Made by a program: the position numbers and the translations under genes. From an uncultured Lachnospiraceae bacterium (GTDB lineage: Bacteria > Bacillota > Clostridia > Lachnospirales > Lachnospiraceae): a stretch of DNA of 64,000 nucleotides. Positions 1-8,279 of this stretch are shown here, piece after piece. Every line of letters begins with the position of its first letter. Positions within the stretch are counted from its first letter, which is position 1. The notes below the pieces were generated by a model. That model saw only the letters and a list, made by a program, of their open reading frames with translations, searched no databases and was not told the origin of the DNA. Location: contig CADAXW010000003.1 of assembly GCA_902792005.1 (NCBI GenBank), forward strand, positions 1-64,000, given 5' to 3'.

Positions 1-20
1 TTGTCACGCTTGCATCGCGT

Positions 21-1238
21 TTAGTTCTCGCGCTCCTGATCCAGCATTGCACGTACCTTCATAGAAAGTCCGAACAGGTTGATGAATCCGCTTGCGTCCT
101 TATGATCATACAGATCACCGGTTGTGAAGCTTGCCAGTGACTCAGAGTAGAGTGTGTACGGTGAGGTTGTTCCGGCCTTGATGATGTTGCCCTTGTAAAG
201 CTTGAACTTTACGGTTCCGGTTACACGCTCGTCTGTCTTCTCTACGAAAGCCTGCAGAGACTCGCGCAGGGGGCAGAACCACTTTCCTTCGTATACCAGA
301 TCTGCGAACTTAATGCCGATGTGACGCTTGAAATCCAGTGTGTCACGATCCAGTACCAGCTCCTCCAGCTGCTTATGTGCTTCCATCAGAATGGTACCGC
401 CCGGTGTCTCATATACTCCACGGGACTTCATACCTACAACACGGTTCTCAACGATATCGATGATACCAACGCCGTGCTTTCCGCCCAGAGCATTCAGCTC
501 GCGGATGATGTCGGAAACCTTCATTTCCTTGCCGTTTACGGACTTCGGTACGCCGGACTCAAATGTCATCTCAACGTACTCGCCTTCCTCCGGAGCATCC
601 TCGGGTGCAACACCCAGTACAAGGAGATCCTTGTAGTTCGGCTCATTTGCGGGAGACTCCAGCTCCAGACCCTCATGGCTGATATGCCAGATGTTTCTGT
701 CACGGCTGTAGGAGTGCTTTGCATCAAAGGGAAGGTCGATGCCCTTGCTCTTGCAGTACTCGATCTCGGACTCGCGGGAGTCGAAGGTCCACTTGGGATC
801 TCTCCAGCATGCGATGATCTTGATGTCCGGTGCGAGAGCCTTGATGGAAAGCTCGAAACGCAGCTGATCATTTCCCTTACCGGTTGCACCGTGGCAGATA
901 GCAACGGCACCCTCTTTGCGGGCGATCTCCACCAGCTTCTTTGCGATCAGGGGACGTGCAAAGGACGTACCCAGAAGATATTTATACTCATAAACTGCAT
1001 CTGCCTTTACGGTAGGCATGATGTAGTCATCACAGAACTCGTCGATCACGTCAACGATATACAGCTTCTCAGCTCCGGAGTACTTCGCGCGCTCCTCCAG
1101 TCCGTCCAGCTCGGACTCCTGTCCTACATCGATGCAGGCGCAGATAACTTCATAGTCATAGTTCTCCTTGAGCCAGGGGATGATTGCGGTTGTGTCCAGC
1201 CCGCCTGAATAGGCAAGCACTACCTTTTCTTTTGCCAT
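21..1238 (-). CDS. argG: Argininosuccinate synthase
   Basis: Joins citrulline and aspartate with ATP to argininosuccinate, the penultimate step of arginine synthesis, in the cytoplasm. The product is 405 residues, the usual length. The N-terminal ATP-pyrophosphatase loop SGGLD lies at residues 11-15, and the synthetase domain covers the rest. An open frame extends upstream to 1304, but I chose the ATG at 1236-1238 because AGGAGG sits about 8 nt before it and the protein there begins [13 protein letters not shown], the family's normal N-terminus. It is transcribed away from argCJB, and the shared intergenic region carries ArgR-like boxes, so arginine repression is likely. argH is not seen beside it; its stop codon is only 20 bases from the window edge. 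Confidence 0.97.
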   Translation of the reverse strand: MAKEKVVLAYSGGLDTTAIIPWLKENYDYEVICACIDVGQESELDGLEERAKYSGAEKLYIVDVIDEFCDDYIMPTVKADAVYEYKYLLGTSFARPLIAKKLVEIARKEGAVAICHGATGKGNDQLRFELSIKALAPDIKIIACWRDPKWTFDSRESEIEYCKSKGIDLPFDAKHSYSRDRNIWHISHEGLELESPANEPNYKDLLVLGVAPEDAPEEGEYVEMTFESGVPKSVNGKEMKVSDIIRELNALGGKHGVGIIDIVENRVVGMKSRGVYETPGGTILMEAHKQLEELVLDRDTLDFKRHIGIKFADLVYEGKWFCPLRESLQAFVEKTDERVTGTVKFKLYKGNIIKAGTTSPYTLYSESLASFTTGDLYDHKDASGFINLFGLSMKVRAMLDQEREN

Positions 1239-1315
1239 AGCTTTGGCCTCCTGATATTGAATTCTGTTGTATTGATGATTTACGGCGAAATGCCGTGGAA
1301 ACACAACACATACAT

Positions 1316-1343
1316 ATTATAATAAAAAAGGAGATTTCGCAAG
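1316..1343 (-). promoter_or_regulatory. Probable argG promoter (minus strand)
   Basis: Read on the minus strand, TTGCGA (plus 1337-1342) and TATAAT (plus 1316-1321) are separated by 15 bp, or CTTGCG by 16 bp. The -10 is perfect and the spacing a little short. It lies 78 bp upstream of the chosen argG start. Confidence 0.55.
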
Positions 1344-1362
1344 AAGTTTTTTTGCCTTAATT

Positions 1363-1419
1363 CTGTATAAAAATACAAAATATTGCATAATATTCAGGTT
1401 ATAATGTATAAAATGCAAA
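1363..1419. promoter_or_regulatory. Three ArgR-like operator boxes between argG and argCJB
   Basis: Three AT-rich, imperfectly palindromic 17-18 bp blocks follow each other with centres about 20 bp apart: 1363-1379 (CTGTATAAAAATACAAA), 1382-1398 (ATTGCATAATATTCAGG) and 1403-1419 (AATGTATAAAATGCAAA). They resemble the ArgR/AhrC ARG box (TGNATWWWWATNCA type). Placement between the divergent arginine genes and spacing of about two helical turns fit binding of a hexameric ArgR to adjacent boxes. The assignment rests on resemblance only. Confidence 0.6.
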
Positions 1420-1445
1420 AAAGTTCAATAAAATGGAAAAAGTTC

Positions 1446-1474
1446 TTGCCATTTTTCCCACAGGGGGCTATAAT
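1446..1474 (+). promoter_or_regulatory. argCJB promoter
   Basis: TTGCCA (1446-1451), a 17-bp spacer and a perfect TATAAT (1469-1474). It lies downstream of the ArgR-like boxes and about 105 bp before the argC start. Confidence 0.75.
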
Positions 1475-1578
1475 CACTACGTTAGCCTGCCGTTTTCCCC
1501 GTATTTCCGTGGTTTTTCGGCCATGCGGGAAAGGAACGGGGCAACATACATTTTTATAGTAGAAAGTTGGAATGAGAT

Positions 1579-2667
1579 ATGAGTGAGAAGAAGATCAAAG
1601 TCGGAATCATTGGTGCCACCGGATATGCCGGACAGGAGCTGGCACGGCTGCTTTACACACACCCGAATGCAGAGGTTGTCTGGTATGGTTCGCGCAGCTA
1701 CGTGAACGCGCCCTACAGCTCTGTATACGGAAATATGCGCGATCTGGCGGACGATAACTGCAAGGATGATGATATCGCAGCACTGGCAGAGGAGGCTGAT
1801 GTGATCTTCACAGCCACACCCCAGGGATATCTGGCAGGGGTGCTGACAGAGGATGTCCTTTCCAAGGCAAAGGTGATCGACCTGTCGGCGGACTTCCGTC
1901 TGAAGGACGTATCCGTATATGAGAAGTGGTACAAGATCGAGCATAAGAGCCCGAACTTCCTGGAGGAAGCGGTTTACGGACTCTGTGAGGTGAATCGCGA
2001 GGATATCAAGAAGGCGCGTCTGCTGGCGAATCCGGGATGCTTCACCACCTGCTCCATCGAGTCTCTGTACCCGCTGGTCAAGGAGCATGCCATTGATCCG
2101 GATACCATCATCGTGGATGCCAAGTCCGGTACCTCCGGAGCAGGAAGAGGCGCCAAGACAGCCAACCTGTACTGCGAAGTTAATGAGAGCATCAAGGCTT
2201 ATGCGGTCGCAAGCCATCGTCATACACCGGAGATCGAGGAGCAGCTGGGATATGCATATCATGCAGGAGACGCAGAGGCCCTTGCACAGCCCGGCGGATC
2301 TCCGATCCTCATCAACTTCACACCGCATCTGGTTCCCATGAACCGTGGAATCCTGGCAACCTGCTATGCAAAGCTGGCAGAGGGCATGGATGCGGAGAAG
2401 ATCGCAGAGATCTACAATAAGTATTACGGAAATGAGCCGTTTATCCGTCTTCTGGGTGAGGGCGGTGTTCCGGAAACCAGATGGGTGGAGGGAAGCAACT
2501 TCCTGGACATCGGGTTTGTCATTGATGAGAGAACCGGCCGCATCATCGTCATGGGTGCGCTGGATAACATGGTGAAGGGCGCTGCAGGCCAGGCGGTTCA
2601 GAACATGAATCTGATGTTTGGACTGGAGGAGACCACGGGACTTCTGTTCCCGCCGGTATTCCCGTAG
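1579..2667 (+). CDS. argC: N-acetyl-gamma-glutamyl-phosphate reductase
   Basis: Third step of arginine synthesis: NADPH reduction of N-acetylglutamyl phosphate to the semialdehyde. The product is 362 residues, a little longer than the common 340-350. The NADP-binding loop GATGYAG is near residues 12-18. The catalytic cysteine is Cys154 in NPGCF, where most homologues have PGCY, and the conserved histidine is in SHRHTPE near residue 213. The ribosome binding site before the ATG is weak. It is first in the argCJB run: argJ follows after about 75 bp and argB after a further 37 bp. Regulation probably runs through the ArgR-like boxes at 1363-1419. Confidence 0.96.
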   Translation: MSEKKIKVGIIGATGYAGQELARLLYTHPNAEVVWYGSRSYVNAPYSSVYGNMRDLADDNCKDDDIAALAEEADVIFTATPQGYLAGVLTEDVLSKAKVIDLSADFRLKDVSVYEKWYKIEHKSPNFLEEAVYGLCEVNREDIKKARLLANPGCFTTCSIESLYPLVKEHAIDPDTIIVDAKSGTSGAGRGAKTANLYCEVNESIKAYAVASHRHTPEIEEQLGYAYHAGDAEALAQPGGSPILINFTPHLVPMNRGILATCYAKLAEGMDAEKIAEIYNKYYGNEPFIRLLGEGGVPETRWVEGSNFLDIGFVIDERTGRIIVMGALDNMVKGAAGQAVQNMNLMFGLEETTGLLFPPVFP

Positions 2668-2742
2668 GAAATTCGGAAACAGCCGGAAACAGCTCGGAAA
2701 AATATGGAAAACGATAAAAGTAAAATAAGAGAGGACTTGGAT

Positions 2743-3972
2743 ATGATCAAAGTGATCGACGGAGGCGTTACAGCTCCGAAAGGCTTTCAGGCAGCCGGCC
2801 TCAGGGCCGGGATCAAGCCGGGAAAGACCAATAAAGATATGGCAATGATTTACTCAGAGGTTCCTGCAACGGTAGCCGGTACATTTACGAAGAACCGCGT
2901 ATATGCCGCACCGGTCAAGTGGGACCGGAAGGTGGTTATGGAACAGGAGACTGCGCAGGCGGTGGTTGTGAATACAGGCATCGCAAATGCGGCGACGGGC
3001 GAGGAAGGCTTCGCCAACTCCAAAAGGACAGCAGAGGAAGCAGGTAAGCTCCTTCGGCTTCCGGCAGAACAGGTGCTGGTGGCTTCCACCGGAGTCATCG
3101 GATTCCAGCTGCCCATGGATGTGATTCTGGAGGGCGTTGCAAAGCTGATCCCTGAGCTGGCAGGCAGCCGTCAGGCGGCTCTGGATGCCTCAGAGGCCAT
3201 CCTTACCACAGATACACACAAGAAAGAGATCGCAGTGGAGTTTCAGGTCGGCGGAGTGACCTGTACCATGGGCGCCATGAGCAAGGGCTCCGGGATGATC
3301 CATCCCAACATGGGAACCATGCTCTGCTTCATTACCTGCGATGCGGCCATCGACAAGGCGCTTCTTCAGCAGAAGCTGCGTGAGGTGGTGGACGAGACCT
3401 ATAATATGGTTTCCGTGGACGGAGATACATCCACAAATGATACGGTGCTTGTTCTGGCAAATGGTATGTCCCAGGCGCCGAAGATCGAAGCAGAGGGCGA
3501 TGATCTGGACAGCTTTACAGCGGCGCTGACCGAGGTCTGCACCTATCTGGCAAAACAGACGGCTCAGGACGGTGAGGGTGCAACAAGACTTTTTACGGCC
3601 CATGTAACAGGGGCTCCTGACCGGGAGACCGCAAGGACGCTGGCAAAGGCCATCATCACCTCAAATCTGACCAAGGCAGCCATCTTCGGTAAGGATGCGA
3701 ATATGGGACGTCTCATCTGTGCCATGGGATATTCCGGTGCAGAGTATGATACAGAGCTGGTTGATGTGACCATGAGCAGTAAGGCAGGCTCCATCAAGCT
3801 GGTAAAGGGCGGCATCATGCCGGAGTTCTCCGAGGAGGAGGCTCTGAAGATCCTGGAGCCGGAGGAGATCACGGCAGAGGTGGAGCTGCATCAGGGAAAT
3901 GTGGAAGCAACCGCCTGGGGCTGCGACCTGACCTATGACTATGTAAAGATCAATGCGGATTACAGATCCTGA
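2743..3972 (+). CDS. argJ: Glutamate N-acetyltransferase / amino-acid acetyltransferase
   Basis: Transfers acetyl from N-acetylornithine to glutamate, and in bifunctional forms also uses acetyl-CoA, so it closes the acetyl cycle of arginine synthesis. The product is 409 residues from ATG 2743, chosen over ATG 2704 because AGAGG precedes it by 8 nt and MIKVIDGGVTAPKGF is the family start. ArgJ is made as a precursor that cleaves itself before a threonine; here the site is GTML with Thr192 as nucleophile, where many homologues have ATML. The adjacent KGSGMIHPNMG stretch is conserved. Having argJ with argB and no argA nearby points to the cyclic pathway. Confidence 0.96.
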   Translation: MIKVIDGGVTAPKGFQAAGLRAGIKPGKTNKDMAMIYSEVPATVAGTFTKNRVYAAPVKWDRKVVMEQETAQAVVVNTGIANAATGEEGFANSKRTAEEAGKLLRLPAEQVLVASTGVIGFQLPMDVILEGVAKLIPELAGSRQAALDASEAILTTDTHKKEIAVEFQVGGVTCTMGAMSKGSGMIHPNMGTMLCFITCDAAIDKALLQQKLREVVDETYNMVSVDGDTSTNDTVLVLANGMSQAPKIEAEGDDLDSFTAALTEVCTYLAKQTAQDGEGATRLFTAHVTGAPDRETARTLAKAIITSNLTKAAIFGKDANMGRLICAMGYSGAEYDTELVDVTMSSKAGSIKLVKGGIMPEFSEEEALKILEPEEITAEVELHQGNVEATAWGCDLTYDYVKINADYRS

Positions 3973-4009
3973 GTGATCCCGAAATAAATCTATGGAATCG
4001 AGGTTTGCT

Positions 4010-4900
4010 ATGAAGAATAATGATCAGATGGAAACAGTGATCGCAAAGGCGCAGACGCTGATCGAGGCCCTGCCCTATATCAAGCGGTTTAACGGAACGA
4101 AGATCGTGGTAAAGTACGGCGGAAGTGCCATGCTGGATGAAAATCTGAAGTTTCATGTGATCCAGGATGTGGCACTGCTGAAGCTGGTGGGAATGAAGCC
4201 CATCATCGTGCACGGCGGCGGAAAGGAGATCAGCAAGTACCTGACGCGCCTCGGCATTGAGTCCCAGTTCATCAACGGTCTTCGGGTGACGGACGAGCAG
4301 ACACTGGACGTGGCTGAGATGGTGCTGTCCAAGGTGAATAAGAGCCTGGTTACCCTGATGTCCGAGGTTGGCCTCAGAGCCATCGGTATCAGCGGTAAGG
4401 ATGCGGACCTTCTTCAGGTAAAGAAGAAAATGGCCGGCGATAAGGATATCGGATATGTAGGTGAGGTTGTAAAGACCGACGCAACCCTGCTGGATACCTT
4501 GATCGACAATGATTTTATTCCGGTTATCGCTCCTATCGGCGTAGGCCTGGAGGATCATCACGGCTATAATATCAATGCGGACGACTGCGCATGTGCAGTA
4601 GCAACAGCCATCCATGCTGAGAAGCTGGCATTCCTTACGGATATCGAGGGCGTTTTCACAGATCCCATGGACAAGAAGACGCTTATTTCCGAGATGGACA
4701 TCCACGAGGCAGAGGAGCTGATCAATACAGGCGTTGTGGGCGGCGGTATGCTTCCGAAGCTTCAGAACTGTATTGAGGCCATGAAGAAGGGCGTTTCCCG
4801 GGTGCATATCCTGGACGGACGTCTGGAGCACTGCCTGCTTCTGGAGTTCTTTACCGAAAAGGGTATCGGAACCGCTATCCTGAAGGAGGCACTGTTCTAG
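4010..4900 (+). CDS. argB: Acetylglutamate kinase
   Basis: Phosphorylates N-acetylglutamate with ATP, the second and usually controlled step of arginine synthesis. The product is 296 residues from ATG 4010, which has CGAGG 6-7 nt upstream; ATG 3992 in frame has no good site. Amino-acid kinase motifs are visible: VKYGGSAM near the N-terminus, then HGGGKEIS. The N-terminus carries an extra helix (about residues 9-26, ending ALPYIKRF) before the kinase fold. That helix is the hallmark of hexameric, arginine-inhibited enzymes, so feedback inhibition by arginine is expected. argD and argF do not follow; a new promoter begins after the gene. Confidence 0.96.
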   Translation: MKNNDQMETVIAKAQTLIEALPYIKRFNGTKIVVKYGGSAMLDENLKFHVIQDVALLKLVGMKPIIVHGGGKEISKYLTRLGIESQFINGLRVTDEQTLDVAEMVLSKVNKSLVTLMSEVGLRAIGISGKDADLLQVKKKMAGDKDIGYVGEVVKTDATLLDTLIDNDFIPVIAPIGVGLEDHHGYNINADDCACAVATAIHAEKLAFLTDIEGVFTDPMDKKTLISEMDIHEAEELINTGVVGGGMLPKLQNCIEAMKKGVSRVHILDGRLEHCLLLEFFTEKGIGTAILKEALF

Positions 4901-4932
4901 GATTTACCACGGCGCATTTTTCTGTTTTTGGC

Positions 4933-4961
4933 TTGAAAGTTCCTGAATTATTCGTTACAAT
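4933..4961 (+). promoter_or_regulatory. Promoter of the comEA-like / response regulator pair
   Basis: TTGAAA (4933-4938), 17 bp, TACAAT (4956-4961). The leader that follows carries three near-copies of GTGAATGA (about 4996-5021). No terminator is obvious between argB and this promoter. Confidence 0.7.
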
Positions 4962-5037
4962 ATTGTTACGTGTCGATATGCGTATATTCTTCGGTGAATG
5001 ACGGTGAATGACGGGTGAATGATCGAAGAAAACGCAA

Positions 5038-5799
5038 ATGAAACTAAATCTGTTTTTTAATCTGAAGAGGACTGTCGGCTGGTTTCTTTTGACAGCACTC
5101 CTTGCGGGAGGGCTTACAGGCTGCGGAGGCGAGGCGGTTACTGTCCGGCCCTATATTACGGAGGAGACAGAGGAGACCGCAGGCGCACAGCAGGTGGTGC
5201 CAGAGAAGAACAGTGCCGCACGTCAGGCGGCGTCAGAGAAGAGCGGTGCCGTACGTCAGGCTGTGACGGAGAGAAACGAATCTCCTCAGCCGGAAGAGGC
5301 GTCGACGGAGAGTTCGGTCTGCTGTGTCTATGTCTGTGGCGCTGTGGTGCGTGAAGGCGTTTATACCCTTCCAAACGGCAGCCGGGCGGCGGATGCACTG
5401 GAAGCCGCGGGCGGCTACGCAAAGGATGCACTGAAGGGCTCTGTCAATCTGGCGGAGAAGATCACGGACGGTGAGAAGCTTCGGTTTCCAAGGATCGGTG
5501 AGACTCCGGAGGAGACAGGAGAAAAATCAGGAGAAGATCCCGCAGGCAAAGCGACGGGCAAAGATACGTCAGATAAAGATACGTCAGATAAAGACGCGTC
5601 GGACACGCGGGTGAATATCAATACGGCGGATCTGGAGACACTGAAGACCCTGCCGGGGATCGGCGAAACAAGAGCACAGGACATTCTGGCTTTTCGTGAG
5701 AAGAACGGAGCATTTTCAAAAACCGAGGATCTGATGCAGGTTCCCGGAATTAAAGAGGGCACTTACAATAAGTTGAAGGACAGGATCCGGACACAGTGA
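5038..5799 (+). CDS. comEA: ComEA-like DNA-binding lipoprotein (SLBB + helix-hairpin-helix)
   Basis: Probable DNA receptor of the competence system, outside the membrane. The 253-residue product starts with a lipoprotein signal ending LTGC, so Cys29 is the likely lipid attachment. A low-complexity linker (about residues 38-95) follows, then an SLBB domain (about 96-152), a second linker with repeated DTSDKD units, and paired helix-hairpin-helix motifs at the C-terminus (VNINTAD ... LPGIGETRA ... VPGIKEG). Classical ComEA is anchored by a transmembrane helix, so the lipobox is a variation. The ribosome binding site is weak. A response regulator follows 27 bp downstream, probably in the same transcript. 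comEC is not in the window. Direct repeats in the second linker may vary in copy number. Confidence 0.85.
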   Translation: MKLNLFFNLKRTVGWFLLTALLAGGLTGCGGEAVTVRPYITEETEETAGAQQVVPEKNSAARQAASEKSGAVRQAVTERNESPQPEEASTESSVCCVYVCGAVVREGVYTLPNGSRAADALEAAGGYAKDALKGSVNLAEKITDGEKLRFPRIGETPEETGEKSGEDPAGKATGKDTSDKDTSDKDASDTRVNINTADLETLKTLPGIGETRAQDILAFREKNGAFSKTEDLMQVPGIKEGTYNKLKDRIRTQ

Positions 5800-5826
5800 C
5801 GGACCTGTGAAACGGAGTAATCAAAC

Positions 5827-6522
5827 ATGAAAAATGTGCTGGTAGTAGATGATGAAAAACTGATCGTAAAGGGACTGAAATTCAGCCTGGAGCAGGATGA
5901 TATGCAGGTGGACATGGCCTATGACGGTGAGACCGCTGTTGATATGGCAAGGACCAAGAACTACGATATCATTTTGCTGGATATCATGCTTCCGAAGCTG
6001 ACTGGCCTGGAGGTATGCCAGCTGATCCGGGAATTCTCGGATGTTCCCATCATCATGCTGACTGCGAAGGGGGAGGATATGGATAAGATCCTCGGCCTGG
6101 AGTACGGAGCAGATGATTATATAACAAAGCCTTTTAATATCCTCGAGGTGAAGGCCCGTATCAAGGCCATCCTTCGAAGGAATTCAAGAAATGACAACTC
6201 CAGACAGGAGAAGTCAAATGTGATCGAGAAGAAGGGACTTCGGATCGAGGCCGATTCCCGAAGAGTCTTCATCCGGAATCAGGAGGTAAACCTTACAGCC
6301 AAGGAGTTTGATCTGGTTCTGCTTCTGGTATCCAACCCGAATAAGGTTTATTCGAGAGATGAGCTGCTGAAGACGATTTGGGGACCCGGGTATCCCGGTG
6401 ATGCACGTACCGTGGATGTGCATGTCCGAAGACTCAGAGAGAAGATCGAGAGCCATCCCGCGGATCCGGAGTATATTCATACGAAATGGGGAGTCGGGTA
6501 CTTCTTTCAGGATGAGGTTTAA
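5827..6522 (+). CDS. OmpR/PhoB-family response regulator (orphan)
   Basis: Cytoplasmic two-component transcription factor of 231 residues. The receiver domain (about 1-120) has the acidic pocket Asp8/Asp9, phospho-acceptor Asp52 in LLDIMLP, Thr79 and Lys101 in TKPF, so it should be phosphorylated. A winged-helix Trans_reg_C domain fills residues 135-230 (TAKEFDLVLLL, VDVHVRRLREKIE). No histidine kinase is adjacent: the comEA-like gene precedes it by 27 bp and a strong terminator closes the unit, so the kinase must be elsewhere. The sequence resembles the PhoP/YycF group, but the target genes cannot be told from here. Confidence 0.93.
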   Translation: MKNVLVVDDEKLIVKGLKFSLEQDDMQVDMAYDGETAVDMARTKNYDIILLDIMLPKLTGLEVCQLIREFSDVPIIMLTAKGEDMDKILGLEYGADDYITKPFNILEVKARIKAILRRNSRNDNSRQEKSNVIEKKGLRIEADSRRVFIRNQEVNLTAKEFDLVLLLVSNPNKVYSRDELLKTIWGPGYPGDARTVDVHVRRLREKIESHPADPEYIHTKWGVGYFFQDEV

Positions 6523-6526
6523 TGTG

Positions 6527-6554
6527 AAAAAGCCCCTGTTTACAGGGGCTTTTT
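6527..6554 (+). terminator. Intrinsic terminator after the response regulator
   Basis: AAAAAGCCCCTG (6527-6538), a 4-nt loop, then CAGGGGCTTTTT (6543-6554): a perfect 12-bp stem. The next gene starts only 20 bp later and has no clear promoter in between. Confidence 0.9.
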
Positions 6555-6574
6555 AAGTGTATATGGGGAGAAGC

Positions 6575-8245
6575 ATGAGTCAGACCACAGGGGTTGAAAA
6601 ACTGAAGGAAAAACTGCTTGGCAGCAGGCGGCCGGAGGACACAAGGCTGCCTTCCTTTGTGTCGTCTGCGGTTGCCATTGAAAAAAGCAAGGTACAGGGC
6701 TTTCCGGTGTATCGTCTGATCCCGGAACGGGCCCGGGGCAATATATTCTATCTCTATCAGAGCGATTTCTCCATGCCCATACGGAAAAAGGAGTGGGAAT
6801 ACATCCTGGAGCTTTGCCGTATGACCCGCATGGCGGTAACGGTGCCTCTTTATCCCATCGCGCCGGAGCATGACTGTGAGGAGGCCTTCGACTTTCTGAT
6901 CCCGGCCTATCAGGGCTATTGTAAACGGAGGGAAGAGGGGCCGCTGATCTTTGTAGGTTCCGGGGCCGGTGCAGGACTGGCACTTTCCATGATGCTTCAG
7001 ATCTGGAAGGAGGGGCTTGCGGATCCGGATAAGGTGGTGCTGCTTTCTCCGGTGATGGATACGGAGTTCTTTGATCCGGAGCTGGAAAAGACCCTGAAAC
7101 GGGACGGACGGGAATTGGAGTTTCAGTTGGTGAAGGAGTTCCTGAACGCCTATTGGGTCAAGAATTACGCAGGGCGGATGGAGTTCACTGCGCCCATTTA
7201 TGAGGATCTGCATGATATCTGTAAGGATATCCTGGTGGCTTCCGGAACAAAGGATCCGGGAAACGGCTATGCCCGTTACTTCTCGGCGAAGGTTCAGGAT
7301 ACAGGAAATCCTCTGAAGTTTTTTGAGTTCCGTGGCGTTGGTCGGAATTTCTATTTTCATAGCAGTAAGAAGGAAACGAAGCATCTGATGAAGGTGCTGC
7401 ATGACTTCCTTCTGGATACGGATGACGCCATCATGTATCAATATATGCAGGAGGTCCGTCAGAGGGCGGATTACTCCAAATGGTTTCCTGAGATCTTTCG
7501 GGATGAGCACGCGGTCCGTTATATCTCCGGGCATCCGAAGCGGGCCGTAGGCGAACGGAAGGGAATGAGTATCTATAACCTGGTGAATGCCAGCGTTCTG
7601 GCGGCCTTCGATTCCGCGGTGGAGCTTTTCCTGAAGGAGTATCCAAACGGAACTGTGGTCTATGTGGGCTGCAGTCTGGATACCATGCTGGAACGGGTGG
7701 ATAACGGCAGGGTTTTATGGTATAATCTCGACAGCCCGGGGCGGATGGCCATTCGGACCATGTATACCGGCCTGGGAAAGCGGGAGCGGCGGATCGAGCG
7801 TTCGGTTGACGATTTCGCCTGGATCTCGGAGCTTTCCGCGGAAATGGATCAGGGACTGCTCTTCGTTGTGCGCGACATTTTCTCCTATATGTCCAAGAAG
7901 GAGATGAGAGAATTCCTGAACCTCCTCTACAAGAATTTCCAGGGCTGCAATGTACTGTTTGATATGCCCACCGCAAGGGCCAGGGTCATGTCGAACATGA
8001 AGGGAAGGAACCGTGGGGCGGAGTACCGCAAGCGGCAGCTGTCCATGCGGGATCCCAGACGGGAACTGGAGGTCATGAGTCCCATTTACTCCATTGTGTC
8101 GGAGCGTTCCGTGCTGGAAAATGTCCATCCCAGAAAGAGCTGGAAGCTCGGCCTGAAAATGTCGCTGATGTCCAACCGGCGGCGAAATGCCTGGAAGATC
8201 GTTCACGTTCGTCTGGGGTATGAGAAGTACAAAACCTTTGATTAA
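6575..8245 (+). CDS. Fusion protein: degenerate alpha/beta-hydrolase + LCM-type SAM methyltransferase
   Basis: The function is unknown. The 556-residue product has two parts. Residues about 35-300 follow the hormone-sensitive-lipase fold (YPIAPEH, then a nucleophile-elbow-like stretch). The catalytic features are lost: the HGGG oxyanion motif is replaced near IFYLYQSDF, the elbow reads GSGAG with Gly130 where GDSAG has serine, and the terminal HGF-type histidine appears as Arg in GVGRNFYF. Residues about 345-520 resemble the leucine carboxyl methyltransferase / TcmP family: VVYVGCSLDTMLERV, a WYNLDSP acidic strand, and LLFVVRDIFSYM. I start at ATG 6575, behind GGGGAG, rather than at the in-frame GTG 6557. 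It lies 34 bp before iorA, possibly in one transcript. Confidence 0.7.
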   Translation: MSQTTGVEKLKEKLLGSRRPEDTRLPSFVSSAVAIEKSKVQGFPVYRLIPERARGNIFYLYQSDFSMPIRKKEWEYILELCRMTRMAVTVPLYPIAPEHDCEEAFDFLIPAYQGYCKRREEGPLIFVGSGAGAGLALSMMLQIWKEGLADPDKVVLLSPVMDTEFFDPELEKTLKRDGRELEFQLVKEFLNAYWVKNYAGRMEFTAPIYEDLHDICKDILVASGTKDPGNGYARYFSAKVQDTGNPLKFFEFRGVGRNFYFHSSKKETKHLMKVLHDFLLDTDDAIMYQYMQEVRQRADYSKWFPEIFRDEHAVRYISGHPKRAVGERKGMSIYNLVNASVLAAFDSAVELFLKEYPNGTVVYVGCSLDTMLERVDNGRVLWYNLDSPGRMAIRTMYTGLGKRERRIERSVDDFAWISELSAEMDQGLLFVVRDIFSYMSKKEMREFLNLLYKNFQGCNVLFDMPTARARVMSNMKGRNRGAEYRKRQLSMRDPRRELEVMSPIYSIVSERSVLENVHPRKSWKLGLKMSLMSNRRRNAWKIVHVRLGYEKYKTFD

Positions 8246-8279
8246 GGTCTATATAAAGATTAAGTAAGGGAGAACAAAA

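Noticed and set aside
6434..7534. Long minus-strand ORF opposite the fusion gene
   Set aside because: It is an antisense shadow of a clear gene. Similar long shadows lie at 8073-9446, 16687-17781, 37200-38507 and 39817-40971; none has a ribosome binding site or recognisable protein.
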